64,000 nt of DNA, from assembly GCA_017434855.1 (NCBI GenBank), contig JAFRUA010000002.1, positions 1 through 64,000 of the forward strand, in the 5' to 3' direction. Below the pieces are notes generated by a model, which saw only the letters and a list, made by a program, of their open reading frames with translations, searched no databases and was not told where the DNA came from. The stretch is from Clostridia bacterium. Its GTDB lineage: Bacteria > Bacillota > Clostridia > Oscillospirales > Acutalibacteraceae. Position 1 is the first letter of the stretch; each line of letters opens with the position of its first letter. This document shows positions 17,001-25,671 of the stretch, piece by piece. Position numbers and translations under genes: made by a program.

Positions 17001-18041
17001 TCAAAGCTGGTCGGCGATCTGATAAATCAGCGCTCTGCTCTTTTCCCAGCCGAGGCAGGGGTCGGTGATGGATTTGCCGTAGACGCCGTCTTCCACCCGC
17101 TGGCAGCCGTCTTCGATATAGGATTCGATCATGAAGCCCCTGACCATGCGGCGGATGTCGTCGCTGTGGCGCATGGAGTGCAGCACTTCGTTGACGATGC
17201 GCGGCTGTTCATAAAACTTTTTGCCGGAGTTGGAGTGGTTGGTGTCGATGATGACCGCCGGGTTTTTGTACGTTCCGTCGAAATACAGGTCATACAGCAC
17301 CCGCAGGTCCTCATAATGATAATTCTGGTGATTGATACCGAACTTGTCCACGCTGCCGCGCAGGATGGCGTGGGCAAATTCGTTGCCGTCGGACATCAGC
17401 TCCCAGCCGCGATATAAAAAGGTATGGCGCCCCTGGGCCGCGCGGATGGCGTTGAGCATGATGGACAGGTCGCCGCTGGTCGGGTTTTTCATCCCGACGG
17501 GGATGTTGTGGGCGCTGGCAACCAAGCGGTGTTCCTGATTTTCCACCGACCGCGCACCGATGGCGACATATGACAGCAGGTCCGACAGATAGCGCCCGTT
17601 TTCGGGATACAGCATCTCGTCCGCGCAGGTCAGGCCGGTCTGCTCAATGGCGTTTTTGTGCAGCATGCGGATGGAAATGAGACCTTCATACATATCCGGC
17701 GCCTTGTCCGGGTCCGGCTGGTGCATCATGCCCTTGTAGCCCGCGCCGGTGGTGCGCGGCTTGCCGGTATAGATGCGCGGAATGATGATGAGCTTGTCGG
17801 CGACCTCCTTTTGCACGCCCGCCAGCCGGCCGACATAATCCAGCACGGAATCCGCCCGGTCGGCGGAGCACGGCCCGATCACCAGCAGCAGCTTGTCGCT
17901 TTCGCCCCGAAAGACCTTTGCAATTTCGGCGTCGCGCGCTTCTTTAAGTGCGGTCGCTTCTTCGCTCAGCGGGTACTGGGCCTTGAGTTCCAGCGGGATG
18001 GGCAGCTTTCGCCGGAACTGCTCTTTTCTCATATTATCCAA
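17001..18041 (-). CDS. 3-deoxy-7-phosphoheptulonate (DAHP) synthase, class I
   Basis: 346 residues, matching the AroF/G/H-type enzyme that condenses phosphoenolpyruvate and erythrose 4-phosphate at the start of aromatic amino acid synthesis. Signatures are LLLVIGPCSAD, PRIYTGKPRTTGAGYKG, DEMLYP, GARSVENQEHR, GMKNPTSGD, DTNHSNSGK and MIESYIEDG. The metal ligands (Cys of GPCS, His of NHSN, Glu of IESY) are present. The TTG at 18041 lies 6 bases after GAGGTG and is the likely start; GTG at 18050 would overlap that site. A promoter at 18074-18102 precedes it. No attenuator is visible in the short leader. Confidence 0.95.
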   Translation of the reverse strand: MDNMRKEQFRRKLPIPLELKAQYPLSEEATALKEARDAEIAKVFRGESDKLLLVIGPCSADRADSVLDYVGRLAGVQKEVADKLIIIPRIYTGKPRTTGAGYKGMMHQPDPDKAPDMYEGLISIRMLHKNAIEQTGLTCADEMLYPENGRYLSDLLSYVAIGARSVENQEHRLVASAHNIPVGMKNPTSGDLSIMLNAIRAAQGRHTFLYRGWELMSDGNEFAHAILRGSVDKFGINHQNYHYEDLRVLYDLYFDGTYKNPAVIIDTNHSNSGKKFYEQPRIVNEVLHSMRHSDDIRRMVRGFMIESYIEDGCQRVEDGVYGKSITDPCLGWEKSRALIYQIADQL

Positions 18042-18073
18042 AACGAACACCTCGGTGAAAAAATCTAATCATT

Positions 18074-18102
18074 ATCATACCACAAACGCCCGCCGAAGTC
18101 AA
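18074..18102 (-). promoter_or_regulatory. Sigma-A promoter for DAHP synthase
   Basis: Minus strand: -35 TTGACT (18102-18097), 17-bp spacer, -10 TATGAT (18079-18074), about 20 bases from the GAGGTG ribosome site, so the leader is short. Confidence 0.8.
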
Positions 18103-18260
18103 CGCTTTATCGCTTTAAATTTACAAAGTTTCTGTTTTTGGCCGCAGAAAGACAGCGATCTTTTTTCTCATTATCATTTTGTCAATATTTTCATCAAATT
18201 TTTGTTTCTCTTTTCGTGATTTTAAACAGAAATCATTGCGCTTTCTCTATCAAAAGGTAA
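18103..18260. other. AT-rich divergent intergenic region
   Basis: No gene or RNA is recognised. The segment is markedly AT-rich compared with the window and lies between divergent promoters for DAHP synthase and the large secreted phosphatase. A TTTACA near 18119 and TTTTGTCAATATTTTCATCAA near 18176 could be regulator sites, but no spaced repeat like those at 50.7 kb is present. Confidence 0.4.
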
Positions 18261-18289
18261 TTGACTTTTGGTTCAAAATTTATTAAAAT
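18261..18289 (+). promoter_or_regulatory. Sigma-A promoter for the large secreted phosphatase
   Basis: -35 TTGACT at 18261-18266, 17-bp spacer, -10 TAAAAT at 18284-18289. The leader then has a small GCGG...CCGC inverted repeat (18307-18326) before AGAAAGGAG. Confidence 0.78.
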
Positions 18290-18355
18290 ATATTTAATTG
18301 GATATTTGCGGCACCACAAACCGCAATACCAAAAAAAGAAAGGAGCAATCCAAGT

Positions 18356-21300
18356 ATGAAAACTCATCCGTTCAAAAAGGCATTGGCTTTGATGCTGACG
18401 CTGCTGCTGATCGGCACCTGCATTCCGCTGGCGGCAAGCGCGGTTGTTTCGTCCGACGCCTACAACCCGACAGGTGATTTCTATCTGATCTCAGATACGA
18501 AATATAATATCGCGCCGGGCATCACCGAAAACCGCATCATCACCAACAAAACCTCCGGCACCCAGCAGGAAACGGTCTATGCCGTCACGGTCGATCTGTC
18601 GACACCGAATACCGGCATTATGGCTGCTTATTCCGATTCCGCGCCCAACCTGACATGGAAAATGGCATCCGTCCGTCAGCAGGCGCATGACGCGCAAGCC
18701 AGATCAGGCAACAATGTCGTTGCCGCGTTCAATGCCGACATCTATAACATGTCGACCGGCGAACCGACTGGCACGCTGGTCATCGGCGGGCGCGTCCACA
18801 AATCCGGCCTCGGACGTCCATATTTTGGCATAACGAAGGACGGACAGGCTGTGATGGGCGACGAATTGACGCAGGACGTTCTGGACACACTGGAATACGG
18901 CGTCGGCGGTTTTTATATGCTGATCAAAGATGGCCAGCGCACCGCTATCGCTTCTCAGCATGAGGATTATATCGCGCCGCACACCGCTGTCGGTCTGAAA
19001 GCGGATGGCTCGCTTGTTCTCATGTGCATCGACGGCCGCAACTACCCCATTTCCAACAGCTGCGACAACTATGACCTGACCACCATTCTGCTTGACCTGG
19101 GCTGTGTGGAAGCGCTGAACTTTGACGGCGGCGGCTCCACGACCTATCTTGCCAAGTATGAAGGCACCGACGCACTGGTGCTTGCGAACCATCCGTCCGA
19201 CTCTCTTGAACGTAAGGTTGCTTCTTCCGTTCTGGTTTATTCAAATGCGAATCCCACAGGCGTGTTTGACCATGCGTCCCTCACGCCGAACAATGAGGTT
19301 TATACGCCAAATTCCACCGTGCAGTTCACCGCCGCAGGCGTTGACTCTGCAGGCGGTACAGCCGATCTGCCGGCGGATGGTGCATACGCACTGGCCGACG
19401 AGTCCTTCGGCGTCATTGACCCGGCCACCGGCCTGTTCACCTCAAATGGCAAAACCGGCACAGTTGAAGTCAATTACACCTCCGGCGGCACCGTCGTCGG
19501 TTCCATCACCATCGAGATCGCAGAACCCGATTTCATCGGCTTTTCCAGCGAAGAAGTCAGCCTCGGCTTTGCGAAAGAAAGCACCCTCGGTCTGACTGTG
19601 AAATATCAGGACCGTGACGTCAACTACACTGCTGATGACATTGTGTTTGAAATGTCTGACCCGGCGCTCGGCAGCTTTGAAGGCCTGACCTTCATCTCTT
19701 CGCCCAGCGCGACCGTCAACGGCACGATCACGGCCAGCTATGTCGGCAACCCCGACGTCAGCGGCAGCGTCAGCATGATCATCGGCCGCCTGCCGACCGT
19801 TATGCTCGACTTTGAAGATGTTGAGAACGAAGACGGCACCGTCACGCTTGCAGAAGACTATTATATCTTCTCTAAAGCGACCAGCAATCCCGACGGCGGA
19901 TTCAATCTGCTGGATGACGTGGAGAATGCCAAGCTTGTTGGTACAACATTTGGCCGCGGCGCATCCGGTTCAACCCGCATCGTTGACATCAGTTCCGGTG
20001 AACCGGTCCGTTTCGGCAACAAAGCACTGCGCGTCGATTTCGATTTCACTCAGTGCGGCAACGTTACAGACGGATTCTGCATCGGCCCATATGAGGCAAG
20101 TTCAAAGGTGGAAGGCGCCCCGACCGGAATCGGCATGTGGGTCTATGCCCCCGAGGGTACGCCAAACCTTTGGGTCCGTTCCCGTGTTTATGACGGTTCA
20201 AACACCGTGGCTAACGTTTCATACACAGAAGAATCCGGCAAGAACGGTGTTGTCCACGGCGGCATCGACTGGCAAGGAGAATGGAAATACATAGAAGCGC
20301 CATTGACAGACTGGACAGGCCCGTTCAGCCTGATGGGCGGCGAAATGATCCGCCTAATGTATGTCAGCGGAACAAAGATGGGCTATTTCACCAAGAACGA
20401 GGCCGGTGAATGGAACGAGCTTCCCAAGGCCAATCACAAGGGCACCATTTATATTGACAACGTCCAGTTCGTTTACGGCGCCAATGTGGACGATATCGAC
20501 AATCCGATCATCAGCTCCGTTCAGGCCAACCTGAACGAGATCACCAACAACATGGAAGTGAACAGCAACACCGTCAGCTTCCGTGCGTCCTATACCGACG
20601 TTCAGAACACCTATACCACCGGCGTCGATCCCAGCACCGTTGCGATCTTTATTGACGGCGTTGAGATGACCCATAATGACAACTGCTTCGTGATGGAAGG
20701 CGATGAGATGATTCGCCTGGAGGACGTTGAGCTTGCCAACGGCCCGCACACCGTCAAGGTTCGTGTCCGCGACGGCTTCGGCAATGAAACCGTAGAAAGC
20801 CGCACCTTCATCGTAAACGGCGACCAGAACTATCCGACCGTTTCGATTGATCCGGTTGAGGAAGCACCCATCCTCGGCGGTACTTTTACCCTTGCGGTGA
20901 ACACGACGGCTCCGACCGACCTGCAGACGCTCAGCGCCGACGTCAAGATCGACCCTGACTTCACCGACTACATTGTCAGCTTTGCGGACGGTTTCACCGG
21001 CACATCGAGCTTTGACAGCAAAACCAATACTATTCAGCTTGAAGCGACGGGCGACAGTTCCGCGGCCGACGGACAGATCGCAACGATCGCCTTTGCCGTT
21101 CCGGGTAATCTCGACAACGGAAAAACGTTTACCTATGCGGTCCCGGCCGGAAACGCAACCTTCAGCGGCGATTACGGCGACAATTTTGTCGGCGGCTTCA
21201 CTGCCAACCAGAAATCCTATGAAGTCGTTGCAGCGTATGCTGTCAGCTTTGATCCGATGATCGTCGGCTGGGACGGCGTCATCTACGTCAAGGACGCGGA

Positions 21301-23506
21301 CGGCAACCCGGTCTCCGGCGCAACCGTCAACCGGCTGACACGCAAATCCACAGGCGGTTATGACAGCACTGTACTCGGCACCACCGATGATAGCGGCAAG
21401 CTGGTCACCACCGCGCTGACATCTTCGGTTCAGTCCTTCATCCTGCAGGCCAACGTCGGCGACGAGCTGACCTTCAAGGCCAGTGGCCAAAGCACAGCTG
21501 CCGCGCTGAATGCAAACGGCAAGCCGCAATACATCATAGCAAATGCATCGGAGGATTCCGCAACCCAGCAGAACATCTCCTGGCTTTCAAATCCGGCCGC
21601 AACCGACGCCTCTGCAGAGATCATGTATGCAGAGAAAGCCGCATATGAGGCCAACGGCAAGAAGGCGTTCTCCTATGATGAAGGCAAGTCAACGCTGTAT
21701 CAGTTCCTCGGCTCGTCCAACATTGAGCACAACTATGCTGTGCGCATCAACAGCGTTGTTCTGACCGGTCTGAAGCCGGATACGGAATATGTCTACAAAG
21801 TCGGCGACGGCAACACCTTCTCTGCGCTTCGCACCTTCTCAACCACACGCAAGGGCGCCGGCACCAGCTTCTTTGTAATCGGTGACGCACAGGCGGTCGA
21901 AAGTGAAAACTTTAACACGATTCTGAATGACCTCATGGCTGAGAATAAAGATTTCAGCTTCGGAATTCAGACCGGCGACTCCATCGAGGTTGCAAACATC
22001 TATGGCGACTGGGTCGACCTGCTGAATATGTTCAGCGACGACTATCTGTCCACCATTGACATTCTGCATGTTTTCGGCAACCATGAATACATGAGTGATC
22101 CCGAAGGCATCAGTGCGCAACTGATTTATAACGTTCCGGACGAGTCGCATTATTCCATGGAATGCGGCAACGTCTATGTTGCGACAATCTCTTATACGGT
22201 CGACATGGACAAACTGGATGCAGCGCTTGAATGGCTGAAGGAAGACGCTGCAAAGAGCAATGCGACCTGGAAATTCCTCACCATCCACCAGCCGCCGTAT
22301 TATACCCACACCGCAGGCGGCAATGCACCGATCAACGAACGTGTTCCCGCTGCAGCAGAAGCTGCCGGCATCGACGTTGTCTTCAGCGGTCACGATCACT
22401 CCTATGCACGGACCAAGCCGCTGGCAGACGGCGCCGTTGACGAAGCGAACGGCATTACCTATTACATCTGCGGTTCCACCGGCGCGAAGTCCTACCCGGT
22501 ACAGAATACCGGATTTGATTTCGAGATTGCAACACAGGAATTTGACGGAATCTATCTGACGGTCGATACCACCGACACAACACTGGATATTGTGACGCAT
22601 GACCTCGACGGCTCGATCATTGACGCCTTTAGCAAAACCAAGGCAATTACCTGCACCGAAAGCGGCGACCACGACTTTGCCTATGCTGACGGCGAACTGG
22701 TCTGCACCGTCTGCGGCTACAGCAAACCGATCGACAATTACACCGGCTTTGCAAAGGACGCCGAGACCGGCCGCACCCGTTACTTCATCAACGGCGAAGT
22801 TCAGACCGGCTGGCTCTTCCACGGTGAAGACGTCTATTACTTCGACGAGAACGGCATTGCCATCTCCGGCGGCAAGCACACCATCAACGGCATCGAATAT
22901 GAATTCACCGAAGACGGACGCCAGGCAAAGGTTGCGTTCCATGTGGTACCGGAAGGCTACACCAGAGGCTACTGGGGCGACGGCTATATCACCGGCTGGA
23001 AAGACATCGACGGCAAGACCTATCACTTCATCGCCAACGAAGAACATCCGGGCAAAATGCTGACCGGCCGTGTCAAGATCCAGAACTACAACGGCCAGGG
23101 CATCGTCTATCACTTCGCGGATGACGGCCATCTGCTGGATTATGTCTGGGTGGAAGAAGAAGGCGGCAAGCGCTACTACTGGGCGCAGACCCCGCAGACC
23201 GGCTGGGTCGAGATCGAAGGCAAGCAGTACTACTTCGATCCGTCGACGGCCTTTATGCAGACCGGCGTTGTCACCATCGACGGCGAGACCTATTCGTTTG
23301 ACGACAGCGGCGCGCTCATCCACAAGGGCCTGCACGCTGACGAAAACGGCGACCATCTTTGCGACACTTGCGGCAAGTATGTCAGCACGAACAACAGTAA
23401 GGTTTCCTCCATCCTGGAGCCGATCCTGACTCTGTTCTTCCGCATCCTTGCAAAGATCCGCACGTTCTTCCAGTCCACGTTTGCAAAGATTGCAAACATC
23501 TTCTGA
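18356..23506 (+). CDS. Giant secreted phosphodiester glycosidase-purple acid phosphatase fusion with wall-binding repeats
   Basis: 1716 residues. A signal peptide (1-29) leads into a phosphodiester glycosidase (NAGPA) domain at about 40-300, marked by FNADIYNMSTGEPTG, AVGLKADGSLVLMCIDGR and NFDGGGSTTYL. Ig/Big-like domains (about 300-480), a carbohydrate-binding-like beta sandwich (about 485-710), and further Ig/cohesin-like domains (to about 1050) follow. A purple-acid-phosphatase-type N-domain and metallophosphatase core occupy about 1060-1420, with VIGDAQ (about 1175), TGDSIE, GNHE (about 1241), HQPP and GHDHSYAR (about 1344). Choline-binding-type repeats (about 1461-1655; GWxxxxGxxYYFD) anchor it to wall, and an aromatic/basic tail ends it. 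The ribosome site is GAAAGGAG. The two catalytic domains could act in sequence on sugar-phosphate-sugar linkages (inference). Confidence 0.9.
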   Translation: MKTHPFKKALALMLTLLLIGTCIPLAASAVVSSDAYNPTGDFYLISDTKYNIAPGITENRIITNKTSGTQQETVYAVTVDLSTPNTGIMAAYSDSAPNLTWKMASVRQQAHDAQARSGNNVVAAFNADIYNMSTGEPTGTLVIGGRVHKSGLGRPYFGITKDGQAVMGDELTQDVLDTLEYGVGGFYMLIKDGQRTAIASQHEDYIAPHTAVGLKADGSLVLMCIDGRNYPISNSCDNYDLTTILLDLGCVEALNFDGGGSTTYLAKYEGTDALVLANHPSDSLERKVASSVLVYSNANPTGVFDHASLTPNNEVYTPNSTVQFTAAGVDSAGGTADLPADGAYALADESFGVIDPATGLFTSNGKTGTVEVNYTSGGTVVGSITIEIAEPDFIGFSSEEVSLGFAKESTLGLTVKYQDRDVNYTADDIVFEMSDPALGSFEGLTFISSPSATVNGTITASYVGNPDVSGSVSMIIGRLPTVMLDFEDVENEDGTVTLAEDYYIFSKATSNPDGGFNLLDDVENAKLVGTTFGRGASGSTRIVDISSGEPVRFGNKALRVDFDFTQCGNVTDGFCIGPYEASSKVEGAPTGIGMWVYAPEGTPNLWVRSRVYDGSNTVANVSYTEESGKNGVVHGGIDWQGEWKYIEAPLTDWTGPFSLMGGEMIRLMYVSGTKMGYFTKNEAGEWNELPKANHKGTIYIDNVQFVYGANVDDIDNPIISSVQANLNEITNNMEVNSNTVSFRASYTDVQNTYTTGVDPSTVAIFIDGVEMTHNDNCFVMEGDEMIRLEDVELANGPHTVKVRVRDGFGNETVESRTFIVNGDQNYPTVSIDPVEEAPILGGTFTLAVNTTAPTDLQTLSADVKIDPDFTDYIVSFADGFTGTSSFDSKTNTIQLEATGDSSAADGQIATIAFAVPGNLDNGKTFTYAVPAGNATFSGDYGDNFVGGFTANQKSYEVVAAYAVSFDPMIVGWDGVIYVKDADGNPVSGATVNRLTRKSTGGYDSTVLGTTDDSGKLVTTALTSSVQSFILQANVGDELTFKASGQSTAAALNANGKPQYIIANASEDSATQQNISWLSNPAATDASAEIMYAEKAAYEANGKKAFSYDEGKSTLYQFLGSSNIEHNYAVRINSVVLTGLKPDTEYVYKVGDGNTFSALRTFSTTRKGAGTSFFVIGDAQAVESENFNTILNDLMAENKDFSFGIQTGDSIEVANIYGDWVDLLNMFSDDYLSTIDILHVFGNHEYMSDPEGISAQLIYNVPDESHYSMECGNVYVATISYTVDMDKLDAALEWLKEDAAKSNATWKFLTIHQPPYYTHTAGGNAPINERVPAAAEAAGIDVVFSGHDHSYARTKPLADGAVDEANGITYYICGSTGAKSYPVQNTGFDFEIATQEFDGIYLTVDTTDTTLDIVTHDLDGSIIDAFSKTKAITCTESGDHDFAYADGELVCTVCGYSKPIDNYTGFAKDAETGRTRYFINGEVQTGWLFHGEDVYYFDENGIAISGGKHTINGIEYEFTEDGRQAKVAFHVVPEGYTRGYWGDGYITGWKDIDGKTYHFIANEEHPGKMLTGRVKIQNYNGQGIVYHFADDGHLLDYVWVEEEGGKRYYWAQTPQTGWVEIEGKQYYFDPSTAFMQTGVVTIDGETYSFDDSGALIHKGLHADENGDHLCDTCGKYVSTNNSKVSSILEPILTLFFRILAKIRTFFQSTFAKIANIF

Positions 23507-23545
23507 TGTCACAGCGTGACCGGATCACGCAAATCAAACATTTCC

Positions 23546-23578
23546 ACCGGGGCCTGCATCCGAAGGTCCCGGTTTTTT
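23546..23578 (+). terminator. Terminator of the large secreted phosphatase gene
   Basis: A 9-bp stem ACCGGGGCC/GGTCCCGGT with a 10-base loop is followed by six T residues, 40 bases after the stop. Confidence 0.9.
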
Positions 23579-23603
23579 GCTGCGAAACGGTTTGCACCGC
23601 CGC

Positions 23604-23709
23604 GCTTTGCGCGGCAAAGCCGCCGGGCCGACAGTGCGGCATGCCGCACCGTATCACGCCAAAGCCCGCTTTGGCGTGACGTGCCGCAGTCTGCGGCGCG
23701 CCTGTCGGC
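23604..23709 (+). repeat. Four-armed structured repeat, copy 1
   Basis: The element has arm A GCTTTGC/GCAAAGC (23604-23620) and an outer stem GCCGACAG/CTGTCGGC (23627-23634 with 23702-23709). The outer stem encloses three hairpins: palindrome TGCGGCATGCCGCA (23635-23648), an 11-bp arm with CAAAG-CCCG-CTTTG at its tip (23654-23679), and GCCGCA-GTC-TGCGGC (23683-23697). A second copy, inverted, lies at 28955-29068 with compensatory changes in the stems. This copy lies between the convergent terminators of the flanking genes. Confidence 0.75.
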
Positions 23710-23732
23710 GGCCCCGCCAGCAAAATGCTCGT

Positions 23733-23771
23733 AAAAAAACCGCCTGCAACCCCAACGGAAAGCAAGCGGTT
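23733..23771 (-). terminator. Terminator of the PASTA pseudokinase gene
   Basis: Minus strand: a 10-bp stem AACCGCTTGC/GCAGGCGGTT with one mismatch, followed by a run of T (23739-23733). Confidence 0.85.
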
Positions 23772-23781
23772 AATTTACATG

Positions 23782-25572
23782 TCAATCTGTTTCGCCGGAG
23801 GCCGGCGGCGTCTCTCGCGATTCAGTCGGCCGGGTCGGTTCCTCCGCCGGGGAGGCCTGCGACGCATCCGGCAAAGATTCTGTCGGCACTTCGGTCGGCG
23901 GTTCGGTCGTTGTCGGCGGCGGCACATAGACGCCCCAAACGGTCAGCGTGACCTCAGTCCCCTTTTCATATTTGATCTGCGCAACCCGGCTCATGGCGCA
24001 AACCTCTTCCGGCGTGTGGGTGCCGTTGTTTTCACGCACAGCACGTTTCACCGTGAAGCCGTCACGCTCCAGAATCGTGAGCGCCTCGTCATACGGCATG
24101 CCGAACACATCCTGCAGCAGGACCATTGTCGGTCCGGAACTGACCGTGATCGTGATGACCGTCCCCTTCGGAACACGCTCGTTCGCGTCGACGCTTTGCC
24201 GGATGATGGCGTCTTTCGGCACGGTTGAGCTTTCTTCATACTCGTATTTCAAGGCAAAATTCCGATTGTAGGCCGCGTTGTTTTTGATGCCGCTCAACGT
24301 CATCTTTTTGAAATCAGGAACCGCCACGTCCTCGACGGAAGTTTCGATGATCGCCGGCGTCGTCGGTACCTCGCCCTGTTTCTTTTTTTCACGGTAGCGC
24401 AGCACGCCATACAGACTGCCGATCAGCAAACCGCCGCTGACGGCAACAATCAGAAAGACTTTTACGGCCAACCACAACGGCGTGCTCTCTTTCTTTTCCG
24501 GTTCCGGCGGGACCAGAACGGTCACGTCCCCCTCTGTGGACACGGGAATCGGTTTTGGCGGCGTGGGAAGCGACGCCCGGCGGACCGTCGTCTCGTCCTG
24601 CTGCACCGTGTGTTCCTCCGGCGAAAGCGCGTCGAGCAACTGCTCGATCGAATGCAGCCGGCGCTGGGGATAAAGCTGCAGCGCAGACAGCATGGCCTTT
24701 GCCGCTTCGGGCGGCATGGCTGTGGTCACAGCCGGCGGAAGCGTGAGCTGATCCTGGATGGCGCGGTCCGGCGCGCTTTGCGGCGCCCGCCCGGTCATGC
24801 CGAACAGCATGGACGCCGCCAGGGCATAAATGTCGGTATATGGCCCGATGTGCATGCGGGGGTCATAACACTCCAGCGGTGCAAATCCGTCTGCCGGGGG
24901 CAGTTTCAGCGGTCCGGCGCCCTCTTTGACCTGCGGGATCGCAAACCCGTCCAGATGCAGCTTTCCGTCCGCGCCGACATAAAGATCAGACGGCGAGATC
25001 GCCGCATGGACCACACCCAGGCTGTGAAGGCGGGATAACGCCAGCATCACGTTCCGGAACGATTTGAACGCACCGGGCCAGTTGAGCCGTTTGCCCGGCA
25101 TTTCAATATAGGCGCGCAATGTGATCGCGTCCAGATATTTTGTCACGGCATAGACCGTTTCATTGCAAAAGAAAATGTCTTTGACCTGCGGCAGCGCAGA
25201 GGCATCCTCCAGCCCCATGATCGCGCGCCAAAGCGATTCAAACGACCCCATCATCTGCTGAAACAGCGGCTCGCTGCCCATGCGGACCTCAAGCGCGGTC
25301 TGACCCTCGCTGCGGCGCACCAGCGGTTCCGGCAAAAATTCCCGCACGGTCACGGTTTCACCGGAGCTGACGTCCTGACCGATATACAGCGCGCTGTCTG
25401 CTGTGATACCGGTCAGCTTGCCCACCAGATAACGCCCGATCAAAACGGTTCGTTTGGGAAGGTACGGCGCATGCTGCTGCGCGCCGGCGTCATGGCCGCA
25501 ATGCGGGCAAACACGCAGATTTGCGTTGATCTCTCGCATGCAGCCCATGCAAAGCTGACGTAGCTCTGACAA
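23782..25572 (-). CDS. Membrane PASTA protein with zinc ribbon and degenerate kinase domain
   Basis: About 596 residues. The N-terminal zinc ribbon has two CxxC pairs (Cys 8, 11, 22, 25). A protein-kinase-like domain (about 45-320) lacks the key residues: the Gly loop is degraded (LTGITADSALYIG), the ATP lysine is Arg (TVREFLP), HRD is HAA (VVHAAISPSDLYV), and DFG is DGF (LDGFA). The helical-lobe motif DIYALAASML remains. A membrane segment (about 367-390) leads to two PASTA domains (about 415-545) and a Pro/Thr/Glu tail. It is therefore a likely pseudokinase sensing muropeptides or lipid II (inference from PASTA). The TTG at 25572 was chosen for its AAAGGGGG ribosome site 8 bases upstream; a longer frame to 25635 exists. 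Confidence 0.85.
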   Translation of the reverse strand: MSELRQLCMGCMREINANLRVCPHCGHDAGAQQHAPYLPKRTVLIGRYLVGKLTGITADSALYIGQDVSSGETVTVREFLPEPLVRRSEGQTALEVRMGSEPLFQQMMGSFESLWRAIMGLEDASALPQVKDIFFCNETVYAVTKYLDAITLRAYIEMPGKRLNWPGAFKSFRNVMLALSRLHSLGVVHAAISPSDLYVGADGKLHLDGFAIPQVKEGAGPLKLPPADGFAPLECYDPRMHIGPYTDIYALAASMLFGMTGRAPQSAPDRAIQDQLTLPPAVTTAMPPEAAKAMLSALQLYPQRRLHSIEQLLDALSPEEHTVQQDETTVRRASLPTPPKPIPVSTEGDVTVLVPPEPEKKESTPLWLAVKVFLIVAVSGGLLIGSLYGVLRYREKKKQGEVPTTPAIIETSVEDVAVPDFKKMTLSGIKNNAAYNRNFALKYEYEESSTVPKDAIIRQSVDANERVPKGTVITITVSSGPTMVLLQDVFGMPYDEALTILERDGFTVKRAVRENNGTHTPEEVCAMSRVAQIKYEKGTEVTLTVWGVYVPPPTTTEPPTEVPTESLPDASQASPAEEPTRPTESRETPPASGETD

Positions 25573-25671
25573 GCGAACGCCCCCTTTCGTGATCGGTTCA
25601 TCCGCTCCGCGCAAAAAGGCGGAACGGACATTCATTCATGGGAATCGGGGCAAAGCCCCCTTGCTCCGGCG

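Noticed and set aside
21839-23512. Minus-strand open frame of 557 codons opposite the large phosphatase
   Set aside because: It covers the metallophosphatase and wall-binding repeats on the other strand; composition is that of a shadow and no start signal is present.
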